The notes under the pieces were generated by a model. The model ran no database searches. It was given only the letters and a program-made list of their open reading frames with translations, and had not been told where the DNA came from. The translations under genes and the position numbers were made by a program. DNA of 64,000 nucleotides from Fratercula arctica (taxonomy: Eukaryota; Chordata; Aves; Charadriiformes; Alcidae). The stretch is taken from positions 148,830,447 through 148,894,446 of the forward strand of contig CANTUZ010000001.1 in NCBI GenBank assembly GCA_947846985.1. Reading direction: 5' to 3'. Of the stretch, positions 1 to 11,959 are shown in pieces. Within the stretch, counting starts at the first letter, position 1; each line of letters starts with the position of its first letter.

Positions 1-644
1 ACGTGCAGCATTTGCTAGTCCTTTGCACAACACTCAGTCTTCGACCGAGTCCTGCAGCATCACCCTCCAGTTCTCCATGTCTCTTCCTTAAAATGCAGAG
101 CTCTTGCATTCATCTCAATACTGCCCAGCAACTCCTGTCTCATAAATGCAGTTTTGGACTTGCACAGCAGCTCTGCTTGCTTTGGGTTCACCACCTGGGG
201 AAATACCCACATAAAGGGTACAAAAACATCACTAAGCTCAGTTTACTTTATCTTAAGGTAGACCCATAGTAGTCTACTAGCATGATAGCCACTGTATGGA
301 CTTCTTGCCATCAGAGCTCTCCTCACCTAGCAGAGGGTAGCAGTAGTAGACAAAATGTACTTTTTCAGTTTAAATAGGAGCATCCCCTGTTATGGTGTTG
401 GAATCAATAAATACATCTATCAAGTTTGTGTCAAAACAAACCTGTGACTGCTGATGATCCTACAGCACCTGCCACACTGTCTGCTACAACAGCTCAGAAA
501 TGGAGGGGCAAAAAGGTTATACATCTTTCAGTTCCATGGACTGTGGTCTGATGGTTGATACTGATGAAGGCTCTGCTTTAGTAGCATATGTAACTATGGC
601 TCTTTGTTTCAATGTATAGTAGGAACTGTGTAACAGGTAACAGG

Positions 645-683
645 CAGCATTTTGCTTGCCTCAATCAGCATTTTGCTTGCCTC
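645..683 (+). repeat. 18-bp perfect direct repeat
   Basis: CAGCATTTTGCTTGCCTC occurs at 645-662 and 666-683, separated by three bases. It looks like a local 21-bp tandem duplication. Confidence 0.9.
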
Positions 684-961
684 CTGAGCACTCCTGTCTG
701 TGGTTTTTTGTATACCATCAAAATTTTCCCAAGCTCAACATTCTCTTGCTTAGAAGCTTCTACTTAGTTCTTTCCTTCTTATAGCGATTTTTTGCTTACT
801 CAGAGCTTCTTCTGTTTTTTTTAAAAAAAAACATTGGGCAAATCTTCCCTTTCATCTTTCCTTACTGATGATTTTGTTAATTCAGTGGATTCCTGAAACC
901 CATGTAAGTCACCAGATGTAAAACCTGGATACATGTGACATAAAGCACATCTCACTTAGAC

Positions 962-1477
962 TGTCATAGTTTAACTCCAGCCGGCAACTAGGACCATGCA
1001 GCTGTTTACTCACTCCACTCGCCCCCCCCCCCCTCCCCCCCCCCCAGGAGGGTAGGGAGAAGAGGGAGAAAAAGGGGGGAAAAAAACCAACCAATGCCTC
1101 ATGGGTTGAGATAAAGATGGTTAAATAATAATGGTAAAAGGATATACAAAATAAGTGATGCAATACAATTGCATCACCACCTGATGATCGATTTCCCAGC
1201 CTGTCCTGAGCAGCAATCGCATATTCCTGCTCCCCGGCCAATCCCCATTTATATACTGAGCATGATGTCTATGGTATGGAATATTCCTTTGGCCAGCTTG
1301 TCCCATCTGTGCTCCCTCTCAGCTTCTATGAGAAGCTGAAAAGGTCCTTGACTTAATATAAACATTACTTAGCAACAACTAAAACAATATGTGTTAGCAA
1401 TGTTATTGTCATACTAAATCCAAACCACAACAGCTACTAGGAAGAAAATTAACTCTATCCCAGCTGAAACCAGGACA
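962..1477 (-). mobile_element. Solo LTR of an avian endogenous retrovirus
   Basis: The element is bounded by TGT at 962-964 and ACA at 1475-1477 on the plus strand. On the minus strand it begins TGTCCTGGTTTCAGCTGGGA, the recognisable start of a widespread avian ERV LTR family (probably ERVL-like), and ends AAACTATGACA. It includes a TATATA at about 1250 and long C tracts at about 1021-1045. No internal retroviral sequence or second LTR flanks it, so it is a solo LTR left by LTR-LTR recombination. Flanking pentamers (TAGAC and ATGAC) do not give a clean target duplication, consistent with age. Its orientation is the same as IQSEC3 transcription. Confidence 0.85.
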
Positions 1478-3204
1478 ATGACTTTAATAGAAGGAGTAGT
1501 AACACAGAAATGTCATTAAATTGGTCATAGTTTAGCTATTTTTTGTGACATATCTCCAAGTAGTGTCATACTGGATCCCAAGGGAACAGTTACTAATTGT
1601 GCCTCTGGTTAGTGTTCACCTCAGAGAATTCAAAACTGCAGCAAATAAAACCAGAATGGAGAAATAAAAAATAGAGCTGGAAGATAAAGGAGAGATGGGT
1701 CCTGATCCTCTGAGGTGCTGAGTCCTTTCAAATCAAGGAAATCAGTATACTCCTACAGTACAAGCTGAGAGGAAAAAGTAACCAACATAAATAGCTCCTT
1801 GCCAGTAAGAGAAAGGAATTCCAGAAACATCCAAGGCACATTCACATCCTGAAGGTATTCTTGCCCTTGTTCCAGATCTCCCTTGCCATCTCTGTCATTA
1901 CTAAATGCAGCCTAGGTCTATACTGAATGCAACCCTTGACTGTGGGAAACATATTCGAGTTGTAAAAGAATTCCCAGAGCATGTCCCCCCTCCCTCTCAT
2001 ACATGCACGAGAGTGTGCCAAAGAGCACCCTTTGGGTTTGTAAAACACTGGGGCCTGCCCCAACACCAAATGAAGAACCAGGTAGGATGGAGGATCCATA
2101 TCAAAGTGATGTCCCCAGGTAATAGCTAATCAGACTGAGCTAATGAAGCTCTGTATCACAAACAAGAGGGATGGAGGAACACAGATGTTCTTCTTATTAC
2201 TGGAAATTAAAACCTCAGCCCAGAATCCATTAAGCGACACATATCAGTCATGCAAGAGATCTCCTTGGGCAAGGCAGGAAAAATCTGACAGAGCAAGACT
2301 TTGACTGTCTGCATGACTTGGTGATTGCATGTACTGGTGTTACTGTGTCAGGGGAGGAGGGGATGGAGGCAGCAGACCGCAGTATGGCTCTGTATTTAAT
2401 AGGAGAACTGGGGGAGGGAAAATATAGCTGTGGGAAGAAGAAACTGCGTCTTGCTAAGGCAGTGGTTTTTGGAGAAGGTACTGTGTCAACTTATTCACAT
2501 GCACAGATGTGATAATTGCTTTCCGCTTCCCTAGCTCACATGCAGAGCCTACCTCTGTGGGAGGCTTTTCCTTTCGCTCCCACAAAAGGAATATTTTTGG
2601 TGTCTTCTATGTGCTTGGTGAGCTTTCTCCCATCAAACCAGACTGAAACATCAGAGACTATAGACTCTTAACCTACCTTCTCTCACTGCCCCCCTCCCTT
2701 CATCATTCTGTGCAACTTGTACATTGCTGCAAGAAACAAAACACACTCCAGTATGCGTGTGTGGTTTCTTGCATTTTTTTGCTTCAATACATTTACACCA
2801 CTTTTTTACTCCGACACATTTTCTTGCTGGACTAGTTGCTTTTGTAAACCTTGCTGGACTTGCATGCAATACGCATTCATAGCCTTGCCAACCTGAAACC
2901 TTGTGTCTCAGTTCCTCCCCAAATTCAATATTCAGTTTTACCTCCAGCATCCACTGCTCTTTCTTGCTAGTGTACACAACTGACACCAATCATGAATGGC
3001 TGTTAAGGGGTTTTGGCCAAGTTATGCGTCTTTAATTGTCCGAAACTCTTCCTGATATCAAGCTGTCCAGGGAATCAAATTTCAGATTTTATCAATTTTA
3101 TCAAATTTCAGATATTAGAGCAATGTTATTTATGCCATGGAAGTGACCTCGTAATATTTAACACTTCTTGTCCTGTTTGTCTCCTTCTTTCAAGGCATTG
3201 TAGC

Positions 3205-3408
3205 CTACTTGACAGATCAGAGCCCTGGGACACAGGTTTTACTCTCAGCTTTGACTAGCTGGGTGAACTCAAGCAAAACATTTCCCATGTCTTCATCCCC
3301 TTCTGTAAAATGAGGACTACCTTTGTAAGCACTGAAAGGTCTACAGATAAAGAGTCATGTAGAAGAGATGGTGGTGTTATTATTATTACTACTACTACAA
3401 CCTATTTT
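3205..3408 (+). mobile_element. MIR-like SINE relic
   Basis: The order of motifs matches the amniote MIR consensus: CTAGCTGGGTGAACTCAAGC, then a CTTCATCCCCTTCTGTAAAA TGAG segment, then an AT-rich tail ending in ATTATTATTACTACTACTAC. It is well diverged, as expected of an old element. Confidence 0.65.
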
Positions 3409-6400
3409 TGCATGGTATTTCTATCATTCATCCTGCAGCAAGATCTTGCCGTGGTTAGACATGTACTAGAGGAAACGCTTACATATTTGCTATTTGCTGC
3501 ACTTTTAGACATTGGTAGGGACATATACTAGCAATATTCCACCCGTGAATAAGTGCATTACTTCCCAAAGCACTTTAGAAAACATAACATTACGGTGTGC
3601 ATGTACTCATCTCTGAAATGCAGCTGTTTCTGGTGTTAGATATGACAGTTGGCCATAGCAGCCTGCAATGAAGCCTTGTAAAAAACTGCAGCAGAGGAAT
3701 GTCCCTGATTTCTTATGCTTTATAAGTCATATTATCATTTGTGCTTGAGGTAGTGGGATGTAAACTGCTCAGCAAGGATTTGCTAGCATCTCAAACCCAT
3801 GTCCCACAAAAGAAAATAACTTCACAAGAAGGAAGACAATGAAGAATGGAGCCTGTTGTCAATTAAGAACAGTTAGAGAAATGTGATAACAAATTTACAC
3901 CAGCATGTGAACAGGGATAACACCTTTGCTCTCTGTGTGTGTAAATCCTGTGAAGGGACACAAGTGGTCACTGTCCCCAACATCTAATCTGAAAAAAAGG
4001 TGCTAACACCAGGCAGAGACATCCTGAAATGGATGCTATCTGCAGACAGACTCCACTGTCCTCTCCTAGCACTCTGGGTATTTCTTGGAGATCTCCCAGA
4101 CATTGCATGGCCAGGTTAAACTGCATTGCTTTATGAGATCTGATAAACCTCCAATCCCACAGCAATGAGAACTAGCCACATACACTCTGAGCATACAGCA
4201 GTGGGCTCCCTTCTTAAGCCCAGGAGCTGCCTACTGGGGTGCTGGCTTCAATCAGTTAAGTATCTGTTAAGGATAATGTTCATTGTGTGTTGTTTATTAT
4301 TAATTTCTCCTGAAAAAGAAGCTTCATAAAAATAGAACATAAGCCCCTGTCATTCCTTCCCTCCCGCCAGTTACACTGAAGTATCATTACAGTCGCACAT
4401 GTAAATGAATCAAGCATTCAAAAATGTCACAGCCTCTGCAGGATAAGGTTATGGGGCTCCTGGCTCTCCTGCGTTCTACAGTTTCCACTAGGGCCTTTCC
4501 CCTTCCCCTTGTAACTCCTCCCCATTGTTGTTGACTCTTCCACCAGCTTGTATCTCCGTGCACAGACAGCCTCTGTGGAACCCAGAAGTATGGTATACCC
4601 TATCTTTTGGCTGCTGCAGAGGCTTTGGAGACCATGTACATGTGCACACCACTGGGACGTAGTCCTGAGGCAATGCTCCAGCCATGCTTTCAGGCTTGGG
4701 ATTTGACGTGTAGGTTAATATAGACTTAAAAACAGCCTGAAGGTTGCTCTTAGCAGAGAGTAGAGACACTGTAGATGCCTCTCAACCCCTTCTTCCCCTC
4801 TTCCCCTGTCACCAATATCTCCTTTTTTCTGCCTACCTGTAAAATAACTTGCTGAAAGTAAATGAAATTTGGCAGAAGTCTGATCCCTCCCTTAAAAACA
4901 AGAAGATTCTTTCTTCCACCGTTGGGAGGCTAAATACCTTTAAATGTCTGAGACTGAAACTCTGTGCTAATGCTTTTCATCCATCAAGGACACAATCTGG
5001 TATTCCCTATCTGCTTGGCTGGGTAAGAGCCACGGTAAATGAGGTGATAAAGGTGGTATAATAGTTCCAGTCAGAGCATGTCTAGTGAAGTCAATATTTA
5101 TGTATTCAGCTTGACAAAGATGAGAAGCTCACTCCTTTCTTGGCAGAAACAAGGGACCAGCAGCGGATGTTGCTGCAGCTAACATGGAGATCAGTATTTT
5201 CCCAAATGAGTAATAAAGAATTCTTGGGGGAAACATTACAGCAGTTGGCTGTGCCATCCCAAATGATTGCCATGGCAAGTATGCACAGAATCTAACAGGC
5301 TAAGAGCTAACTCAAACTAATGAGCTCCAGTGGTGGGACCGAAGTCAGTCCAAGAAGATCCGTAACATCAGAAATTATATATGTTATCTCAGGTCTCTTC
5401 AAATTTGAAGCCACTTAGTTAAGTGAGGTCAGCCATTCCGATTTACAGTTAAGTGGTAACATAATCTGGCTTCTTAGACTTACCCAGATTGTAAAATAGT
5501 GCAAACTACTGATCAGAGCTGTGCAGTCTATCTATATCAGGAGTTTGACTGGATATAGATTTATTGGCATAAAACATTATAGAAGAAAACTGCTTGAAGA
5601 GAGGTCTTCGACATAAGAACCAGGGAATGCTCAGAGAAAAGGGAGGAGATTTCTCAGATTCTTTGCTAGTTCAGATGAAGGTTAGTGGTCCAGTGTGCAT
5701 GGATATCAACATGGGCCCTTAGGACAAATACAGATACTCAGTTACTATGGTGAAGGGGGCCATGTGAGTACCTAGGCAGACACAGGCAATTTACTGGTGT
5801 CCTACTGGGAATGGATTTGCAAATTAAAAACCAGCAAATGAAAGACAAGGACATTTGTGTCAATTCTGAACTAACTGAAGAGCTGAAACTTTTCCTGGAA
5901 CAGCCCAAGACGGGCAGAAAGAGCATTTCTCACAGAGGGGCAAAACCAAGGAAAGACAGGTCTGAGCTTGGTTCCACAACTGAAGTAGAAAGGTAACAAT
6001 CTCTACAAATCTGCAGAGGTACCCTCTCTTTTGGAAAATGCTATCATGTGTAAAGTCCGTTCAGAACCTCAGGACCAAAACCACACTGCTCTGGAAGGCA
6101 GATCCGAAGATGTCGCATGTAGGCGGTGCCCACCCAGGCACAGCAACACCAAGATGCTGGACGCTGAGGCTGAAAGAGATGCTGTCAGAGTAACTCTCCC
6201 ACTGGAGCAGGATAGTGTGAACCACTTTGGAGGACTGCCTAGAAATCAACGCCACAGAGACAAACAGATTGACAGCAAGGTCCTGAATTTTAATAGAAAG
6301 GTCAGAATTTGAACAAACATCAAAGTACAGCAAAACCTGAAGAAAATTCCAAGCCTCCTAAAGATCTATAATAATTTCAGTGTCAACTTTCTACTAATCT

Positions 6401-8084
6401 TGAGAATGACATAGATGCTTCAGTGTGCTTCAGCAAATATATATTAACCTCGCTAGTAATAACTGTCTCTGCAGCAGCCCATACCCACACAAATGCTGGC
6501 AGGTGGATTAAGACGATTCACCAACTTCAGATGCAGAGCCAGGAGAAGCAACAGATGCCATTTGTCAATGGTAAACCTCCACCTAGGTGCCCCCTGAATT
6601 CCTACAGTAATTTCACAATTCTTTATAATTTTAATATTCCAAGACTTTTAAGAGACTATTACACACAGAACACCAGCTCCAAGAAAGGGTCACACGATTT
6701 GCAGTGGAGTGTTCAGCCATTTTGATGTACTGGTGAGCTAAATAAAAAAAAATATCTAGGAGTTGGTCTTTATTGCCTGGGTTCTTAAGCAAAATGTGTT
6801 TTCTGTGACCATATAATCTTTTCCTTTTTCCTTCCATGCATGTGTGACTCCCTCTTCCTCTGTGTCGGTGTGTGTGTCTATGTTGCTTCCTACTTTATAA
6901 CTGCAGATCCCATTGTGAGTTTCAACCAAGTCTGAGTGAGTAACAGTGATCTCAAAGATACTAACCTCTTACATGTTCCATGAAAATCACTGGCAGGATG
7001 TAACAGACAGAACTTTGTAGGTTCTCCGAGGGAAAGGCTGCCGAGTGAACTGAAGCCATTACTCCACGCAGAAGTCTCCATGTTGGAGAGAAATGTTATA
7101 AAAGCCTCAACACCAGGAGAAGCTTAGATCAGAACTCACATCTTGTTAGGCATCAGAAAATGTAACTGTGACACAAATCTTCTGGAAGCCAAGCTTCATT
7201 AGCTCTGCAGCCCTCAGACCCCCTTGTTTTCAGCTAGAACAGGGCAGGAAGCATAAGGTTTGCCATTTTTAATTTGTTATTCAAAATCACTTCAATTTCA
7301 CCAAAATGTCCCGTCTTAGATGTGACTAATCATGGAAAATATTGATTGCCTTCTATCCCTCTCAGAAAATGCAACTTCAGAGTACATGAAGATAACAGCT
7401 GATCAATAAGCATAATCTTGGCAAAAGCAATAAGAATAATACCTGTATGAGAAGCAGACTGAGGGTGCACGCAAAGAGCAGAGAAAAGAAAAAACATTAT
7501 CAAACAGAGCAAATATATTTTTATAACCCTGCAGCAAAAAAACTCTTACCACCTTGTTTTAAAGTACCATAAGAAAACATTACAAACCTATTATATGAAG
7601 AACCAGAATGTTGCTTAATGGTTTTCTCGTTGTTCACTGTTATTTCTGTGATGAGTTGCTATCCATTGCTATTGTCAACACTCATTTACACTAGCAGATG
7701 CATGTGTATTTGTGTGTGAGGACAGGTATGCAAAATCTGGTACAGATCCTCAGGTGATGTAAATTGTCATGGCTGTACTGACGTCAGTAAATATACACTG
7801 ATTTCCTCCAGCAGACAATTTGCTTTTCTGTATGTAAAAAGCACAGAAACTAGGTACTATTTCAACTTCACTCTTAGACACTTACTGTAGACAAATGCTC
7901 CTGCAAATACATTCTCTCTTCTATGTGCAAATATACATATTGCCTTGCAGTACACATTGCAAGTAATGACAGAAGCTTTATGCTGCTTCCTATGCTGAAA
8001 TTTATAAAAAAGATCATTCCTGATCTATCTGCCCACTCTTATCTGTAACAATAGATCTCCAACTGCTTTGCTACAGATCTTAAA

Positions 8085-8215
8085 ATACACAGAGATGAAA
8101 GGGACTGTCCAACATCACAAGTCTGTTAAAAATACATTTAGGAGGAATTAAACTTTGATCTTAAGACTGTTAGTCCAATGCTTTAACTAAGAGATCTTAA
8201 ACAGAGCCACTGGGC
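8085..8215 (-). mobile_element. MIR-like SINE relic
   Basis: On the plus strand CACAGAGATGAAAGGGACTG is followed by TCCAACATCACAAG and later GTTAGTCCAATGCTTTAACT. This is the reverse complement of the MIR core followed by its tRNA-like head. Confidence 0.6.
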
Positions 8216-11200
8216 AGAACAAATCCAACAGTCAAGACTCTCATTTTCTCACCTAGGGCTTAGCTAAAAGAAATGACAAACTCCAGAATAGATGAATACA
8301 AGAATATTACTAGTTTGCTTCAAGATATACCTCTTTGAGGGAAAAAACGTGTATATAATTTTTTTAAAAAACTATGAAAAAGAAAGGCAAAATGGTCACA
8401 TTTCAGGCTCTATCTTCATAAAAGACTCTCTTCTTTTTTCCTTATTTGCTCTTATAGGGTTCCATGGATTGTGGACCAAGTAATGTTCACAGGCTATAGG
8501 TAATTTTATAATAAATGAAATATTTTCCATCTGTTAAACAGAGGAATATTTCTGGCTTTCTATAACGTTTTCCTAAGGAGGAAATAACAAAAGGTTTCAT
8601 AATCAAGAATGGAAAAAGACAAATAAACCACTGCTGAACTAGGAAAGGAAAAAACAAGCAACCTAACAAGGTATTTATTGGGAAAATAATGGGAAAGCAG
8701 AAGATGAGTAAACACTACATACAGAAAGATTAAGGTAGAGAGACGGTAGCTCTTTTTTACTGCTTCTACTTGCATTCCAAGGCAGAAGGGAAAAAATAAA
8801 ACTGGGAAATTTCTACAACCTAATACATCTGTTTGTCTAGAGGTATTTTTACTTCTAGACTGCATTTTATCATGTGAACACTTTTTTTGACTGAGTAGGT
8901 AGAAGCCATAATTAAGAGAAGACCAGATTTCTAGCTGACAGGCTCTGGTCTGGCATCAGCTAAGGACTAGGAGAGCATCCTAAGGCTAGATTTCTCTGGC
9001 TTACTCTGACTAAAAGTGCAAATAATTTCAAGTATGGTGTAGGTGGGAATGTGTACAGTCTATGCCTCTTATGGGTAGGCACTTCCTGCATGCATAAACT
9101 GTATGAACCATGCCTAAACTGTATATTCCTCTGTATGCACCATTTTATGAAGGACATGGAAGTATCAGTCAGTCGCTTGTTGCAATCTCAGAACAATGGG
9201 TGTCCTTCTATGCTGTACATGCTGCAAAGAAAGGGACAGCCAGCCTTAGAGTCACCTGGCACTGCGTTCCTGGCAGGAATTCTCAAGGGTGTTGTTAATA
9301 CCTATTCATTTGGGACATTTTTCCATTTATACCTCTTCCAACCCATTGCTCCTGAAGTCCTCTCATAGAGCCTTACCTTGGATCTGCCTGGGAAGTGACA
9401 CCAAATGGGTCAATGCAAAGCATATGGAAGAGAGGCACCCTTGCCACAAGAGAAGAGCAGCCTGATTGCAACAGAACATAGAGCTGAGTGACATAAAAAT
9501 ATCACCATCTTATCAGAAAAACAAAATAATGCATTTGCATTCCTCCTCATTTAAGCATTTAAATATTCACCTTTTTTTGCTGTTGCTTTCAGTCCTTGGC
9601 TTCTCTTGTTAAAAGATTACTATGAGTCTTTGTTACCCAAGGTACTGCTCTAACTGGGCTCAGGAGACAGATACACAGGTGGTATCTATCCAAAGCACCA
9701 CTAGGCAGTATTTCACACAGATTCCTTCCTTGTTATTACTTCCTGAAGCTTCCATCCCACCAGTGAGATTTCCCACAATAGTATTTTCAGTCTTGACACT
9801 GTATTGCTCTGGCTGGGACCTTATACAGCATCATATTGAGGTGCTGTCCCTGTACGAGGAATTCCTCATGCCATCTTTACTCAGCAATATTATACCTAGA
9901 ACTTCATCCTGAACCCCTCCTAAACTGAGACCTTTTCCTTCTCTCACCTCTCTGTTATTTCTTAAATATTGTTGTGAATCATTAATTCCATATTCCTCTG
10001 CCTGGGATTTTACAGGCTCTGATGTAGATATGACACAGGTATGTCCACATCATAAAGTATGTCTTACATTACAATGTGAATGGAACCAATACGGATATAT
10101 CTTTAAATGGGACGAGAGTCTACTTTCTTTTTTCCTCTCATTATAATCTTTATTTCAAAATCATCTAAGCAGGGCTTTAGCATCTGTGTAGCTATGCCAA
10201 TGCAGACCTCTGTCATTTGAAGCCAGCTTACAGCACTCTACTCCAAATAACTTTTGATGCTGAAACGGTACATTGCTAGCAGGGATTTGCAGCACCAATG
10301 CAACTATTTCTGGTGTGTGAAAGCCCAGGGAGTTAAACCCTGAAATAGGCTGGGGGAAATCTGAATCTGAAAGAATGAAAGCAGAGGGCAAACATAACAT
10401 TCCTTGTGCACCCTAAGTGAAAGGAGTGGGTATCTGGGGTGCACTAGCCATTCAGAGTTGTTCTGGCTGTCGTCTTTTCCTTTTCTTTTTTCTTTTTTTG
10501 TGCTGGTGCAATGCGCAAATATAGCAAAATATGTTAATAGTAAGCCATAATATTTACAATTATTGTTGGTATCCATTGAAATCAGTGGAATTTTGTCTAA
10601 TGCCTTTACCCTGGAGATAATCCATAGAATAGAACATTAATGCATAGTTAAAAAGAAAAATTATGGAAAACAGCACCACTGCATATGCAATATCTTCATT
10701 TTAAAGTTACATAATTGAGCTTTTGAAATTAAAACAAAATATAGCAAACAGCCTCAAACCACAACAGCAACTAAGTGACTCTAACATTGTCTTTTAAAAC
10801 TTGCCTCTTTACTAAGATAAAAAAATACTAACCTAAACCAATACAAAATAAAATAAAATAGTTTTCAGCCCAATGCAAATCCAAATGAGGTTTAAGACCT
10901 CTGGGAAAATGCGATTTTAGGAAATTTCTTCCGAGAGTTTGAACAGTTTGTTTTGCATGATGAGGTATCTTGTAGAGCAAACATGGGCTAATAATTTAAA
11001 GGCAGTACTTAGATTCTTTATGTCATGCTAGACAAATACTGTTTCTACACCTTGTTTTCACTGTTGGTGACATGGTTGAAAGAAGACTTTAATGCCACTT
11101 TAATGCAGAATGTTTGTAAATTGCGCCCATGTCTTTTGATGGAATGAACTATCACGGATTATTAGCTACTATTCTAATTGTATTTATCAAAGTGAGTTTT

Positions 11201-11235
11201 CCAGCTAATGCATGGGCTCAAAATCTGAAGCCCTC

Positions 11236-11577
11236 TGTCCTGGTTCCGGCAGGGACAGGGTTAAGTATTCCATGCCATGTGAGCCACGCCCACCCTGAGA
11301 TTAAAAGGAGGGAGGGGGCAGGCAGTCCGGTTCGGAGGGGGCTGGCGCCTCCCGGGTCCGGACCGTCGGGGAGCGGCGGTTCCGTAATCGCGTTTGTATA
11401 TTCCTCTGTCGGTGTTATTGTTGTTGTTGTTGTTTTCTTGTTCCCTTTGCTGTTCTGTTAAACTGCCTTTGTCTCAACCCAAGAGTTTTGCCTTTTTCTT
11501 CTCATCCTTCCCGTACCGGGAAGCGCTGAGAGAGCGGCACGTGGTTCTTTGTTGCCGTCTGAGGCCAAACCACGACA
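11236..11577 (+). mobile_element. Left LTR of an inverted LTR pair (ERV)
   Basis: A 342-bp LTR starting TGTCCTGGTTCCGG and ending CCACGACA. It has a U3-like part with a CACCC box (about 11287-11295) and a TATA-like TTAAAAG at 11301-11307, then GC-rich and GTT-repeat sequence. It is followed by a short leader and a primer binding site, as in the 5' LTR of a provirus. The next element, however, is a reverse-complemented copy of the same LTR rather than gag. The start codons within it give only short frames without homology. Confidence 0.9.
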
Positions 11578-11585
11578 GTCCTTTT

Positions 11586-11603
11586 TGGCGCCCAACGTGG
11601 CGG
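11586..11603 (+). other. Retroviral primer binding site, tRNA-Lys(1,2) type
   Basis: The first 15 bases, TGGCGCCCAACGTGG, match the complement of the tRNA-Lys(1,2) 3' end; the last three differ from the usual GGC. It sits 8 bp after the left LTR end, in the centre of the palindrome. A lysine primer site is typical of class II (ERVK/beta-like) retroviruses. Confidence 0.8.
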
Positions 11604-11620
11604 CGGGGCGCGAAAAGGAC

Positions 11621-11959
11621 TGTCGTGGTTTGGCCTCAGATGGCAACAAAGAACCACGTGCCGCTCGCTCAGCGCTTCCCGGTACGGGAAGGATGAGAAG
11701 AAAAAGGCAAAACTCTTGGGTTGAGACAAAGGCAGTTTAACAGAACAGCAAAGGGAACAAGAAAACAACAACAACAACAACACGGACAGAGGAATATACA
11801 AACGCGATTACAGAACCGCCGCTCCCCGACGGTCTGGACCTGGGAGGCGCCAGCCCCCTCCGAACCGGACTGCCTGCCCCCTCCCTCCTTTTAATCTCAG
11901 GGTGGGCGTGGCTCACATGGCATGGAATACTTAACCCTGTCCCTGCCGGAACCAGGACA
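11621..11959 (-). mobile_element. Right LTR of the inverted pair (ERV)
   Basis: A 339-bp reverse-complemented copy of the LTR at 11236-11577. By eye the arms differ at about seven positions plus one 3-bp indel in the GTT repeat (around 98% identical). Several differences are CG in the left arm against CA or TG in the right, the pattern of methyl-CpG decay. The outer U3 ends of the pair are flanked by CCCTC (11231-11235) and CCCTT (11960-11964), a possible 5-bp target duplication with one mismatch. Confidence 0.9.

Noticed and set aside
5811..6312. Two neighbouring plus-strand ORFs that might be exons
   Set aside because: No homology, separated by stops, no convincing splice sites, and they lie on the antisense strand of IQSEC3 intron 1.
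11394..11801. Mirror-image ORFs of about 100 codons on both strands
   Set aside because: They are the same non-coding LTR sequence read from each arm of the palindrome, not protein genes.
11236..11959. LTR palindrome as an assembly artefact
   Set aside because: The arms differ by about seven substitutions and a 3-bp indel, and the flanks give a near target duplication. An artefactual mirror image would be identical.
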